A stretch of DNA of 64,000 bases from Botrytis cinerea B05.10 (lineage: Eukaryota; Ascomycota; Leotiomycetes; Helotiales; Sclerotiniaceae): contig NC_037327.1 of assembly GCF_000143535.2 (NCBI RefSeq), positions 124,001 through 188,000 on the forward strand. Direction: 5' to 3'. This document shows, piece by piece, positions 1-12,562 of this stretch. Each line of letters begins with the position of its first letter. The stretch's first letter is position 1. The notes below the pieces were generated by a model that ran no database searches, was not told where the DNA came from, and saw only the letters and a program-made list of their open reading frames with translations. A program made the translations under genes and the position numbers.

Positions 1-1304
1 TAAACTTGCAAAAGCGTCCCAGTCCTAGTTCAAGTCTCAGACGCAATATTATCGATGCTTTATTGATGTCGCTTTTTGTAAGGTTATTCGGTCAGATGCT
101 GTAGGAATGTAGTTATATGGCAAGCGGTAAGGTTTGCGCGTAGGCAAGAAAGTCTATGGCTGATGAAGGTAGCATAATAATGGTAATGAGAATGAGAGAG
201 TATGAGTATTGGAATTATCGGAAAGAACGAACGACGATGATAACTAGAAGGTTCTGTTAAGATGGTTAACCTTGAAAGTATAAGAACGATAGAGAGCGTA
301 TTGAAGAAGTGCTTGAGACAAAGTGTGGTATGGTGAGAATGGATGAGGGGAATCGAAATGACGCGCTGCCGACTCTCCGATGGCCGCTGCCATAGAGGCT
401 TTTTTGCTTCGCTCTAGAAAATGAAGATGTTGAGATGAGAAGATGGTGACGAAGATGGTTTTGTGGTGTTGTGTATTTATCGTTTGATTATGGTTGTAAA
501 ATCTCGTTCCAATGTTACTGTTGTCGGCGGTCGTTACCCATAGCGACGACCACATTTATTTACAGAGGTACAGTGCATTATCTACTCAAATAGGTCATTA
601 ATCTTCAGAGGCCTCTGAGTAACCTCTAACAATTTCAACTCTTTCATAATACGAATACGAACCATGCCTCCTTCATACTTTATATACCGACTCTACCGAC
701 GAGGTAATCGCTTTCTCTCATTGCTAAGACATAACTGGTTTAATGAAGTCCTTACCCCTTCGATGAGTCGACTGGCAAGACTTTTATGCTGACCTCAGTT
801 ACTCTTCTCTGAATATGCGTTAAAGGAAACATGGAAAATAATGTCTCACTACTCAACTCAAAAGTCATCGGAGTCTTTTCCTTCCTTACTTGTTCTTTTT
901 CAAGTGTGAGAATGTATTGACTAGAAACCGAAATACCTACTAGACGTTGGGTGCAATTGAAATGACCAAAACTAATTTTATTCTAAGCCTATTTAAGTAC
1001 AATCTACATTACACTTTTGAAATAAACTTTTCAAAAAAAAAAGACTGATCAAAGTATTTGTAGTTTTGTTTAAACGATTTTCAAATATTTGTATAATAAT
1101 GTTTTTTTGTATCAATTCTAATGAATCAGAGTATTCTTCATCAAAAAATCTAGTTTTAATTTGTTCTAATTGTTCTTTTATATTTAGTCTTATATATGTA
1201 TCATTTGATTTTATATTATATAATTCTTCAATTTCAACTTTTACAATGCCTATATATAACTTAAAACTATATTCTTCAAATTTAGTAATATAATTGTAGT
1301 GAGA
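1..1304. other. Intergenic, no supported gene
   Basis: Base composition is ordinary up to about 950 and becomes AT-rich toward the transposon block. Open frames here are short, lack recognisable motifs and show no splice-linked extension. I see no gene. Confidence 0.6.
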
Positions 1305-1780
1305 TAAAATCTTATATTATAAAATATAATAATAAATATTATAATAAAAGCGAATGTGGAAGACTTAGTTTAGTTTAGCTTATAAAGAACAAATCGAATA
1401 TATAATAAATTGAAATCAAATTGTATATGAAGATTAAATAAAAACGAATTTGCTTATTTTTCTAGGTATTTTTTAAAGAATATTCTAGGATTATATAGTT
1501 TATAATGAAATTCTAATATATTCTATATTTATAAATAAGATCAATTTAAATCGAATCTTATAGAATCATTTTATATAATAAAAGGAAATTATAATTAATC
1601 AAATTTAATCAATTTAGTAATGATCTTTTATATATTTCTATTTAATTCTATTCCATTTTATTTCATTATAAATCAATCTAATAAGAAATATAACTATATT
1701 ATTCATATATTATATAATAATAATATAACATCTTAATAATATATTAATAATTGATTTATTATATCTATTATAGAATTTCA
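1305..1780 (-). repeat. 3' LTR of the outer Copia element
   Basis: 476 bp, closely matching 12048-12562 and, inverted, 60132-60681. It ends GGAATTTCA on the plus strand. The purine tract AAAGGAAAG (minus strand, about 1784-1793) abuts it, which makes this the 3' LTR of a minus-strand element. Confidence 0.85.
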
Positions 1781-4700
1781 TACTTTCCTTTAATAAATAT
1801 ATTAAATCAATCTTATAATATATATATATATATTAATTTAAATTGATCTTATTTATAAATTCAATCAATTTAATATAAACTAATAACTCAATAAATCTAT
1901 TAACTTTTTAATTATTAATCGATATATAAATAAGATCTAAATCTTTTGAATTTATAATATCTTTAATAAAATAGAATCTTATTATTATATACTTACTTTT
2001 TTTATAAAATATAAAGTTTTTAAAAAGAATTAATACAATTTGATTATTTATATATAAAAGGAATTTATTTTATTTATATGATTTAAGCTTTAATAATAAC
2101 TTTTTAATATAAACAACCTTTTTAATTATAAAATTAATTATAATAAATTCTAATTTTATTATAAATTAAACTACTATAAATTATAATTTAGATTTCTAGT
2201 TAATTGATCTATTTCCTATTATAAATATATATTTACTAATGGATTTATATATATTGATTTCTTTTTCATAATTTGTATTATAATAATTTAGAATATAAAG
2301 ATTATTTATTTTATTATAATTAATCTCTTTATTTATTAATCTTTTTAAATATTTTAGAATTCATTTAATAATTTGAATATATATTATATTAAAATTAAAA
2401 GCGAAATTAGATAATCTGAATATAAATAAAATTATATCTAATCTAATATCGAATATTAAATATAATAAAGAACTAATGATTTCTTAATATAATTTAATAT
2501 TATTATAATTAGCTTTCTTTTTATTATATAATAGTTTGATTTTTGAATCTATTGAAACAGATATAGGATTAGAATTTAGTATATTAAATTTTCTAATATC
2601 TTTTTAATATATTTTGATTAATGTAGTTTTAATGTTTTGCTAATTCTTTTAATTTGAATATTTAAATAGTCTTTTATAAATCCTAAATCTTTTAAATTGA
2701 AATGATTTTGAAGATTATTAATAAATTTATTAATAATCTTTTGATTTAAAATTATTATAACAATATTGTTAATATATATATTAAAAATTATATTTTTATT
2801 ATTATTAATAAAAATATATTCTTTAATAATTAGATTTTTAAAGTTTAATTTATTTAAAATGTTTTTTAATATATAATATTAGATTATAATAGATTACTTT
2901 AAACTATATAAAACTTTATTTAATTTTAAAACTTTATTTTTTAATTTATTGAATCCTTTTAATAAATTTAATAAAAAAAATATATTAATATTATCTTATA
3001 TAAAAATTAGTATTATATAGATTTTATAAATTAATTAATTATTTTGAAAGATTAATATAAATAAAAGCTTTTAGATTATTGATTTAATTATTAAAATATA
3101 TATATCAATATAATTTAATCTATATAATTATTTAAAATCTTTGATAATAAATCTGATTTTGAATTTTATAAATTTACCTAAATCTTTTATTTTATATATC
3201 TATTTAATTTTTAGAGTTTTATTATTATTTGAATTATTAATAATATTTTATATTTTATTCAATTCTAAAATATTTATTTTAAAATTTATAACTTTTAATC
3301 AATAATCTTTTTCCAATAAGCTTATAGCTTTTTTATAGGATTTCAATTTGATTAATATATAATTTAATTTATTAATAATAATCTTATTATTATTATTGAA
3401 TTTAATATTGAAAACTAATTGGAATTCTAAATCTTAATTTATTTCGATATTCACTCCCTTATTAATTGAATTGAAATATTCAGAAAAAGCAAATCTATAA
3501 TAAAATATTATATTTTTTTCGTTTTCAATTAAATCCTTATTTTTTAGAATTAATTCTCTAATTTATTTGAAATATTGTATATTAAATTCTATAGAATTTA
3601 TCTTATTTATATCAATCTCTATATTATTTAAAATTTCGTTTTTTGATTTATTATTTTCATTAATTTCAATAATTTCAATGATTTTGGAATTAATCTGTTT
3701 TTTATTAGGATTATTATTCTTTTTTTTATTTTGAATAAACTTAAAATCAAGATTTTCTTTTTTTAATAGATTTAAATCTTGATTTTTATATTGATTTGAA
3801 TATATTAAATCTTTTTGAATTTCGATATCTTTAATACTAATTATTCTTTTATTGATAGGGATATAAATGAAATGATTATTTAATAAATTATATTCTATTA
3901 ATATATTTTTATAAATTTGAAAATCTATTTTTTTATTACGAATTTCTTTATTATTAATAATATAAATAAAAAAATTTAGGATTTTAAAATAATTTAAATT
4001 AGATTTCTTATTATATATCAATTCGAATAATGATTTATTAATAAAATTATTATATATTCTATTTTTGATATAAGTTATAATTTATATTAAATATAGCTAT
4101 AAATATAATAGAATTCCTTTTTTTTAATTAAATATAATAATCTTTCAATTATATATTTATTCAATATTTCAGTTATTTTATTTTGAAAGTAAATATATAA
4201 ACTAATATATTTATATATAATCCCATAATCTTTAATAAAATTATTTCATTTATTAAATAAAAATTCAAAAGCATTATTTAATTTCAATATTTTGATGTTA
4301 ATATTAAATTGATTTTTAATAAGATTATAAAAATCTATTAAAATATTATAAATCTATAATTTAAATTTAATGGGATATATCCAAATAACTTTAATAATCT
4401 AATCAATAAAAATTAAAAAATATTTTTCATTTTTAATTTTTATAATTTGAAAGGGTTTAGTTATATTCAAATTGAATTTTTCGAATTTATAATTTATATT
4501 AAGGATTTCTGAAGATTCCTTATTTATTTTTTAATAGAATTTATTAAATTTACAAGATTCACAACTTTCTAAATTGAATTTAAATTTATTCAATTAAATA
4601 TTTAAGGATTTTATTATATAATCCTTATTTATATAATTTAATTTTCAATAAATTAAATTTAAATTGATTTTATTTAATAATAAATTTGATTTTAAATCAA

Positions 4701-4881
4701 TTTCTTTTTCGATTTCAAAAATATTGATACTTTTAAAATATTTAATATTAATTTTAAAATTCAAATAATAAATATTATTTATTTAAAAAATTGTAATTCA
4801 AATATTAACATTTTTATTAATAATATCAATTTTATTTTTTAAAAGAATAATATAATTAATCCATCCTTTTTGAATTATTTT
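1781..4881 (-). pseudogene. Copia pol remnant (integrase tail, RT, RNase H), outer element
   Basis: A minus-strand frame at 3563-4021 reads the linker between integrase and reverse transcriptase, with KNILIEYN, YIPINKRIISIKDIE and a downstream acidic stretch, as in Copia polyproteins (GIxxGY ... IPSxxxVxxxRDVxF). Further on, about 2880-2960 gives KLKNKVLKLNKVLYSLK, the RT 'VxxLxKALYGLK' block, and about 2761-2785 gives NIYINNIV, the YVDD active site with both Asp codons changed to Asn. Around 1840-1930 the sequence matches the pol 3' end seen at 59880-60060. No long frame survives. It is part of the outer element and its upstream half is displaced to 10439-12047 by the nested insertion. Confidence 0.8.
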
Positions 4882-5047
4882 TATTGGAAATCACATGTAT
4901 AGGCATGTGTATAGCATATATATGACATGTGCATATCATTATATCAAATTCTTTTTTCAAGCTTTTTACTCTTTATATAATAATAATATATATAATATAT
5001 ATTCTATTATTATAATAATATATATAATTTGCTATCTATTTTCGATA
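4882..5047 (+). repeat. 5' LTR of the nested Copia element
   Basis: 166 bp, same length as 10268-10433 and collinear with it. Original ends inferred as TGTTGG...CCGACA. Differences from the partner are C/T and G/A changes. Confidence 0.88.
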
Positions 5048-5061
5048 AATTATAAATCTCG
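5047..5061 (+). other. Probable decayed primer-binding site (initiator-Met tRNA anticodon arm)
   Basis: Directly after the 5' LTR the sequence AAATTATAAATCTCG matches GGGTTATGAGCCCAG, the complement of the initiator-Met tRNA anticodon arm, at all but one position if G-to-A and C-to-T changes are allowed. Several Copia elements are primed by the internal part of this tRNA. The intact version beside the outer element's LTR (12024-12038) supports it. Confidence 0.5.
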
Positions 5062-7900
5062 TATTATAATTAATATTATTTTTATATATAATATATATTC
5101 ATTCCCTCAATCTTTTTGTTATATTTAATAAATATATAACCGATTTGGTATAAATAAAATAGAGAATTTTTATTATATTCAAAGGCAATAATTGAATCGA
5201 ATTTTATAAATCTCTTGAAGTAATAATAATAGTATTTGTTAGTTTTGATATATATATTGATAATGAAGTAGTATTAATTGGAAATTGTTTCGATATTATT
5301 AATTAAAAAAAACAAAAAGATATTGTAATTTCTATTATAAACTTTTACTTATCTTTAATCTATTATTTTCAGATTATACCTTTTATTAGAAATAGCGATC
5401 TTATAAAAGTATGAATAAAGATTTCAATCTTTAATAATTCATTAAATCTTTAATATATTAAGGATATTAAAAAGCATTTTTTATATAAATAATTCGATTT
5501 TAAAATAAAATCAATTTAAATCTTCCTTAATTATCTTTTTCATTATCAATATAAGATATCTATCTTAGATAATTCTATTTTTAATAAAAATATTTATAAT
5601 CAGTTTTTAAACTTTTTTTCTGAAATCGAAATCTAACAAACTTAATAAAATTTTATTATTATTATAAAAATAGGATTATAGAATGTATTATATACTTTAC
5701 AAAAAGCCGAAAGGATTCCTTGAACTAATATAAATATAATAATAATTAATATTATATATAATTCTTTATATAAACGATAAATTCAAAATATTTAAAAAAA
5801 AAGAGAAAGAAATCATAGGGGATATTATATATATATAAAGAATTCTATAATTTCACAAAATATTTATAAAATTAATAAGATTAATATTAAGTTTTATAAA
5901 TTCTATAAAAAGAAAGATTATTAATAAAAGAATTGTTTTATATATATTAAAATTAAGGAAATATTGAAACTAAATAAATAAATTATTAAAAATAGTTTTG
6001 TATATATAATTATTGTTTATTTAACAATAATAAAATCAGAATATATTACTTCCCTTTATTTTGTTAATACAATATATATTTAATTTCTTAATAATTTTAA
6101 TTGAATATTCGATTCTAAAGCCTCTCATTATTTCACTAATTCTTTCTTAAATTTTATAAATATTATATATTGAAATTCATTTTATCAAATAAAAACTATC
6201 AATAATATATATATTCTTAATATCGCTTTTGATATAACCTTTATTGAAAATTTTATTTTAAAAGATATTTAATATATTGAGGATTTTTATTCAATTCAAT
6301 TTATTTCAGTTAATACTTTTATAAAGATTAAAAAAAAGATTATATTTAAAGGGGATTCAATTTTATATTAGAAAAATGGTTAACTTAAAATATCAATAAA
6401 ACATTTTAATAATAACTATATTATTCGATAATTCATTTTTTATTATATTTATATAATTAATTTAAACTCAAAAATAAAAAGTATCGATTTTAATAATAAT
6501 AAAACCAAGATTATACATTATTGGTTTAATTATTTCAATTATAATTAAATAGATAAGTTTAAGAAATCCTTAAATAATCTTTAATACATTAATAAAAGAA
6601 AAATATTTAATCGAAAAGCTTATAAATCTTGTTTTATAAAAAGAATAAATAAGTATTTCAATAAACACACTGCCATCCATATTTTTATAAAATTATATTA
6701 TCTTTATATAAATCTTTCAGAAATTCAAAAACTTTTAAAAAATGAAAACAAATACTTTATTATAATTATTAATAATACAATTAAATCGATTTAAATTAAA
6801 TATATAAAAGATAAATCTATTGATATTATTATATCTATATTAATAAATCTAATTAATCAAATTGAAAAAGAATTTAATTTTAAAATTGCTATTATCAAAA
6901 CCAATAATAACAAAAATGAATTTGAATCACAATTCCAACTAGAAATCTCAAAGAAAAATCTAATCTTTAAATTATCACCTCCAAAAAAACATTCTATAAA
7001 TAGAATTGTAAAAAAGAAAATTCAAAATATTAATATTACAACTAAATCACTCCTAAACGAATCAAAAATTAAATCTAAAATATAGAAACTCATTATTAAA
7101 TATATTATATATTTAAAGAACAGATTTTCTATTAAATCCCTACCATTTAAAAAAACTAAAATATTCTCTTTAATAATTATATTATACAAAGTTATATCTA
7201 GGAAATAATCTGATTTCAAGAAATTCAGAATATTTAATTATAAAATATAAACTAAAAACCCTTAGTAATCTAATTTAACAATAAAGAAATTTGAATTCAA
7301 AATATTCAAAAGAAAGTATATCTTCATCAAAATGAATAAAAATAATATCTATTTTTTCTTCAATCTCTATTTCAATATTATATATAGAACAACAGATATT
7401 GATTTTGATGAATACAAATATCCTTTTAAAGATTTCAAAGAAAAGGCAATTCCAGAATAGTTTGGGATAATGAAAAAGAGAAAATCTTCTTTATATAATA
7501 AAAATATTATTATAAAAAGAAGAATGCGAAAAACACAAAAAGATATATAAATACATATTAATAAACGATAGATTGTTTAGACCCGAAATGAACGATAGGC
7601 TCAGATTTATTCTTCGTGAATACTATAACAGTGACAATTACAAACAAATGAGCCTGTATAAAAAGTATAAATGCTTTAGTCTTCGAAACAAAGAGTATAA
7701 GTAATTATAGAAATTCCAAGAATTAAATCTATTTTGATAGTTGTTTTAGTTCGAGATACTTTGAATAATAGTTGCAAAAAACGATTGAGAAAGATCTTCA
7801 ATAATTAGATTGTTCAATATATAATTATATTATAAACTGCCTCCATACATCCTGAAGCCTTTTCAATTGATAACTTTAATTCAATATTTAAAAAATCAAT
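5062..7900 (+). pseudogene. Upstream internal region of the nested Copia element (gag to integrase), unreadable
   Basis: By position this should hold gag, protease and integrase. I could not identify motifs because the frames are saturated with stops. The stretch 7560-7860 is visibly less AT-rich than its surroundings but I recognise no domain in it. Confidence 0.45.
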
Positions 7901-9480
7901 AAAGCTTAACAACATCATATAAGGGAATGCTTAAATATAAATAGAAATAATTAGAAATGAATTGTAAAATCTAAAGGATAATAATACTTTTGAGATTATA
8001 AATAAAACTATATCTATTAATAAAAAGTTATTGAATAATAAATATATTTTGAAAAATAAATTAGATCGATTTAATAGATTAGTTAAAAGAAAAGCAAGAT
8101 TAATTATTAAAAAATATTTTCAAAGATATGGAATAGATTTCTAAGAGATTTTCACTAATGTAGTAAGATATTCGATATTATATATTTTGCTAGCCAAAAC
8201 TATTACAAAAGATTTAAAGATTGATAATATAAATATTGAAACTGCTTTTTTAAATAATAAGCTAATAAATATAAAAATTCTTATAAAAGTACCAAAATAT
8301 TTCAAAGAAATCTTTTTCGAAATCAAATTCAAAAACAAATTATATCTCAAATTGAAAAAGTTATTTTATAAATTAAAATAAGTTTTAAAAGTTTGATAAA
8401 TAATTATTCAAAGATTCTTTAAAAAAATCAAGCTTGAAGAATTTATAGTTGATTTTAATTTCTTTATTGAAAAAGGAATATATATTCTATTATATATAAA
8501 TAATTTATTAATAATAGGAAATTGTATCAATATAAATTCAATAAAAATTACAATCGGAAATTGTTGGAAATATAAAGATTTGGGAAACATTAGTATATTT
8601 TTAGATATCCAAATAAAACGAAACCGATAAGATCGATTACTCAAAATATATTAATCGAATTATTCAAAAAAGATTTTATACAAATTCAGAATTGAATTTA
8701 CTAATATCAAAGATTTATTTCTATCTTTTAGTATTATTATATGAAATATAAACAAAAGCGATCTACTATATGAAAATGATAAGACTCTTTATCTTCAAAT
8801 CATCAATAACACTATTTATCTCTCAAATTACATCCAACTAAATATAATATATACTATCGAATAGCTTGCTCGTGTTATACAAACATTAGGGGAAAATCAC
8901 TTGATACTTGTAAAATATTTGTTTCAATATCTTGTAGATATATTTCCAATTAATATAATCTATTTAAATAGATTCAATATACTTTTATATAAGTATCGAA
9001 TATATATAAATTTCATTTAGGGATTTTTGGAGGATAGAAAATTAATATAAGGTATAGCTTTTATCAAATATAATAAAACTATAATATAATCCTTAATTAA
9101 GCAAAAGTCAATCTCTCTCTGCATAATAAAAGTTGAGATTATTATTACAAATGAGAAAGCAAAAGATATTATATAAATAAAAAAGCTTATCAAGGATTTC
9201 GGAGAATATTTTAAAAACGAATCCTTTATTTCAATTTTATATTATAATAATAAAAACAAAATTGATTAAATACAAGAGAATAAATTCTATAATAAAGCTA
9301 AATATATTGATATTCAATAGTACTACATCCAAAAAGATATAATGGAAGTTAAAAGGTTTCGGATTATATAAATTCCTAAAACAAATCAGATCGCTGATAT
9401 TCTTACAAAACAATTAATATATCCAGATTTTACAATTCATAAAAAAGATTTAAAATTGAATCTGAAATACTGAATCACAA
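7900..9480 (+). pseudogene. Copia reverse transcriptase / RNase H remnant, nested element
   Basis: One frame can be followed from about 7960 to 8385. It reads an EIINKTISINKKLL block, RLVKRKARLIIKKYFQRYG (the 'KARLVAxGxxQxxGxDF' block), EIFTNVV after a TAA in place of a Gln codon, IDNINIETAFLNNKL (the 'DVxTAFLNGxL' block with catalytic Asp changed to Asn) and LYLKLKKLFYKLK ('LKKALYGLK'). At about 8485-8640 come YINNLLI (YVDD decayed) and LGNISIFLDIQIKR ('DLGxxxxFLGxxI'). At about 9300-9440 come YIDIQ and ADILTKQL, the usual end of the Copia polyprotein. All the stops are single transitions from Gln, Arg or Trp codons. It is a dead pol gene. Confidence 0.88.
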
Positions 9481-10267
9481 AGAAATCAAAATATAATCAA
9501 TTAATACTTACACTAAAACTAATCAATTAAATTAATTAAATTAATTCATTTTTTAACTGATTATTTAAAATTGATTATATTGATTACAATTATCAAAACC
9601 ATTAATTTTGACCACTCTAATTAAACTAATAAAAATCAATTATTATATCGATTTCATTTATTTTATTGATTTTATTATATTCTTTAATCCTTTTAGATTT
9701 ATTAAATCAATTCAATTCATTTAAAAAGAATCGAATTAATTATTTTTGAATGATTTATTATATATTGATTAGATCAACCAATTTAATTGACTGAAATTAA
9801 TTAATTAATTGATTTTATTTATTAATTTATATAAAACAATATATAAATCTAAAGTCTATTATTACTCGATTGGATTTATCAAAATTATTATAGGAAAATG
9901 GCCATATTATGATTTACAATTAATAACTTTCATTTCAATTCATTATTATTTATAAATTATACATATAAAAAAGAGAATATAGATTTATTTATTATAATAA
10001 GGTTTTATTATATATTTAAATTCTTCAAAAAAAGAAAGGATTTTATAAGCTTTTTCATTTGCCATAAATAGAGGAAATCGGATTCAAAGAAGAATATTTT
10101 TGTACTACAATATAATAATAAATTGTAGGGTTATTGAATTTCGAAATAAAGATATAAATATTATAAACAACTAGGATAGTTTGGTTCTATTATAGAAATT
10201 AATAAGACTCTTTATATGTATATAGAATCTATATAATTTGATAATAAATATTCTATTATAAAAAGGA
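9481..10267 (+). other. 3' untranslated internal region of the nested Copia element
   Basis: About 790 bp of AT-rich sequence between the end of pol and the 3' LTR, with A/G-rich AAAAAGGA just before the LTR as a weak polypurine tract. No coding trace. Confidence 0.4.
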
Positions 10268-10433
10268 TATTGGAAATCACATATATAAGTATATATATAG
10301 TATGTATATAACACATACATATTATTATATCAGATTCTTCTTCCAAACTTTCCGCTTTTTATATAATAATAATATATATAATATATATTCTATTACTATA
10401 GTAATATGTGCAACTTGCTGTCTACTTCCGACA
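10268..10433 (+). repeat. 3' LTR of the nested Copia element
   Basis: 166 bp, the less eroded partner at its right end (CTACTTCCGACA preserved). Followed by ATTTT, identical to the five bases before the left LTR. Confidence 0.88.
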
Positions 10434-10438
10434 ATTTT

Positions 10439-12047
10439 AATAAAACTTATAAAAGTTGAAGTTATTTTTGATATATAATATACCCCCTATAAAATCATTT
10501 CTAATTTATTTATTAAAATAAAAATATTATTTATTCTATTAATTTATAGCTTTTTATTATTAACTATTATAATAAAATAATTATTTAATAATTTATAATT
10601 AATAAATCATTCTTTATTAAATAAATAATACTTTATAATATCTGAATCCAATATAAATCTATATTTAGATTTATATATATAATTAATTAAATCTTTATAA
10701 TTTATAATTATTAATTGCTTATTTGAAATAGAATTATTTGAGCTTTTATTTGATTACTTCTTATTAGATTCTTTATTACTTTTTAATTCAGAATATTTAA
10801 GAAAGTATTTAAATTCTAAATAACCCTTTTTATTACAATAACTATAATTTAGAATTTTATTATTTTTATTTTTAAAATTTATTTTATTAATATTTAAATC
10901 GATATTCAATTATATTTTAGTTTTTTCAAAAATTAACTCATTAAATAATTTATTTAAATTAATATTATTTATATTCTTAATTAATTCTTTGAATTTTCTA
11001 AAAGCGAAAATATCAAAGAAGCTAGATAAGCTTTTAAATAAGTATTATACTATTTTAGCTTTAGAAAAAATATAATTTATTGATTTTAAATAATTATAAA
11101 CCAATTAAATAGAATTAATATATTCATTTATTTCTTTTAAATTAATATAATTAATTTTATTTAATTGATCTAGGTATTTTCTTATTATTTCAAAGGAAGA
11201 TATTTCAAAAATTGAATTAATAAAATCTTATAGACTTTTCGCTATAGTTTTATTATTAAATCTCTCAACTAGCTTATAGCTAATTATAAATCTTAAGATT
11301 TCGAAAGCTTTATTCTCATTTTCTTTGAATTCTATAAACCTTTTATTATATTTAATTACTAATTTAAATAAAATAGCTTTTTTTAATACATTTATATAAA
11401 AAAATTTATTTGATAGCTTTGCTTTTTTATTAAAATATTATATAAAACTATTAATTTATAAAAAAAGCTTAATATTCTTTAATTATTCAATATAATTAGA
11501 TTTGCTTTTTAAAAAACCAAATTTAAAAAAAACATTAGAAATCATTTTAAACATTTGATTTATATACTAATTGGATTTATAAACTAATTATTATTTTAAT
11601 ATTATTTTATATTTAAAATAATATTAAAATATAAATAGATTTTAATAATAAATTGAATTTATATCGATTATTTGATTTAAGAGATTATTAAACTAGCCAC
11701 TTTTTAAATTAGCTCTTTATTTTATTCTATATAAAAATAAAGATTAAATAAACTAAAATACCTTAATATAAAGAATATTAATATATCACCCGTTTTGAAT
11801 AACTTATAATATAAATATATTATCTAAAGATTTAATTTTATTTATTCAATTAGGTTTAGCTTTAAGAATACAAACTATAGAATCTAATATTATAAATAAT
11901 TTCGAAAGAAAAATCGATATAAAATCAATATATTTATATTCGAAATTTCAATATTCGATAACTCAATAATCAATATATAAGCTTAAATTAAACTTATTCC
12001 TTTTTAAAACTAATAAGAACTAACTGGGCTCATAATCTATAATAAAA
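10439..12047 (-). pseudogene. Copia gag remnant, outer element
   Basis: This is the 5' half of the outer element, cut off from pol by the nested insertion. On the minus strand at 10806-10860 the frame reads YSYCNKKGYLEFKY. The spacing is exactly C-x2-C-x4-H-x4-C if the first and last Cys (TGT to TAT) and the His (CAT to TAT) are restored by transitions, that is, a retroviral-type zinc knuckle of gag. The remainder toward 12047 is consistent with gag by position, but I recognise no other motif. Confidence 0.7.
12024..12038 (-). other. Primer-binding site complementary to initiator-Met tRNA anticodon arm
   Basis: The plus strand reads CTGGGCTCATAATC, the anticodon arm of eukaryotic initiator-Met tRNA (loop CTCATAA). 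The minus strand, which is the element sense, is therefore its complement, lying about ten bases inside the 5' LTR. Internal priming from a cleaved initiator tRNA is known for Copia-type elements. It fixes the element's direction independently of the coding traces. Confidence 0.7.
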
Positions 12048-12562
12048 TAAAATCTTATATTATAATATATAATAATAAATATTATAATAAAAGTAAATAT
12101 AAAAGATTTAATTCAATTTAGCTTATAAAAAACAAATCGAATATATAATAAATTGAAATCAAATTGTATATAAAGATTAAATAAAAACGAATTTACTTAT
12201 TTTTCTAGATTTTCTTTAAAGAATATCCTAGAATTATATAATTTATAATGAAATTCTAATATATTCTATACTTATAAATAAGATCGATTTAAATCGAATC
12301 TTATAGAATTACTTTATATAATAAAAGGAAATTATAATTAATCAAATTTAATCAATTTAGCAATAATCTTTTATATATTTCCATTCGGTTCCATTCCATT
12401 CTATTCCATTATAAATCAATTTGATAAGAGATATAACTATATTATAATATTATTATATAAATATATAATGTAATATTATATTATTCATATATTATATAAT
12501 AATAATATAGCGTCTTAGTAATATATTAATAATTGATTTACTATACCTATTATGGAATTTCA
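12048..12562 (-). repeat. 5' LTR of the outer Copia element
   Basis: 515 bp, collinear with 1305-1780 apart from an extra AT-rich stretch near 12445-12480. It ends GGAATTTCA on the plus strand. Confidence 0.85.

Larger units (their letters stand above)
4882..10433 (+). mobile_element. Nested Ty1/Copia retrotransposon with exact ATTTT target duplication
   Basis: Two 166-bp direct repeats (4882-5047 and 10268-10433), each bounded by TATTGG (from TGTTGG) and TTCCGACA/TTTCGATA, define a 5552-bp element. Both flanks are ATTTT (4877-4881 and 10434-10438), a perfect 5-bp target duplication. Coding traces are on the plus strand: RT from about 7960 to 8640 and the polyprotein end near 9300-9475. A decayed primer site follows the left LTR. 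It sits inside the outer minus-strand Copia element, so it arrived later. The two LTRs differ almost only by transitions, in both directions, as expected of RIP hitting each copy separately. Confidence 0.9.
1305..12562 (-). mobile_element. Ty1/Copia retrotransposon, RIP-eroded, interrupted by a nested element
   Basis: Two related direct repeats (1305-1780 and 12048-12562) bound the element. In element sense the LTR begins TGAAATTCC and, in the reverse reading, begins TAAAATC (from TGAAATC), so the ends are the inverted pair TGAAAT/ATTTCA. Coding traces all run on the minus strand: a CCHC zinc knuckle near 10806-10860, an integrase-RT linker at 3563-4021, RT motifs near 2740-3340, and the RNase H end near 1900. 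A primer-binding site lies just inside the right LTR and a purine-rich AAAGGAAAG tract just inside the left LTR. The flanking 5-mers TGAGA and TAATA do not match exactly, so a target duplication is not demonstrated. Frames are full of stops explained by C-to-T and G-to-A changes. The element is surely dead. Confidence 0.85.

Noticed and set aside
244..555. 103-codon minus-strand frame
   Set aside because: Begins from a non-ATG-supported context, has no motif and no splice extension; ordinary chance frame.
4895..5128. 77-codon plus-strand frame
   Set aside because: Lies in the 166-bp LTR and primer-site region of the nested Copia element.
8141..8350. 69-codon minus-strand frame
   Set aside because: Antisense shadow of the Copia RT motif region read on the plus strand.
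12024..12038. tRNA gene suggested by an initiator-Met anticodon-arm sequence
   Set aside because: Only the anticodon arm is present, with no acceptor or T arm around it; its place beside an LTR explains it as a primer-binding site.
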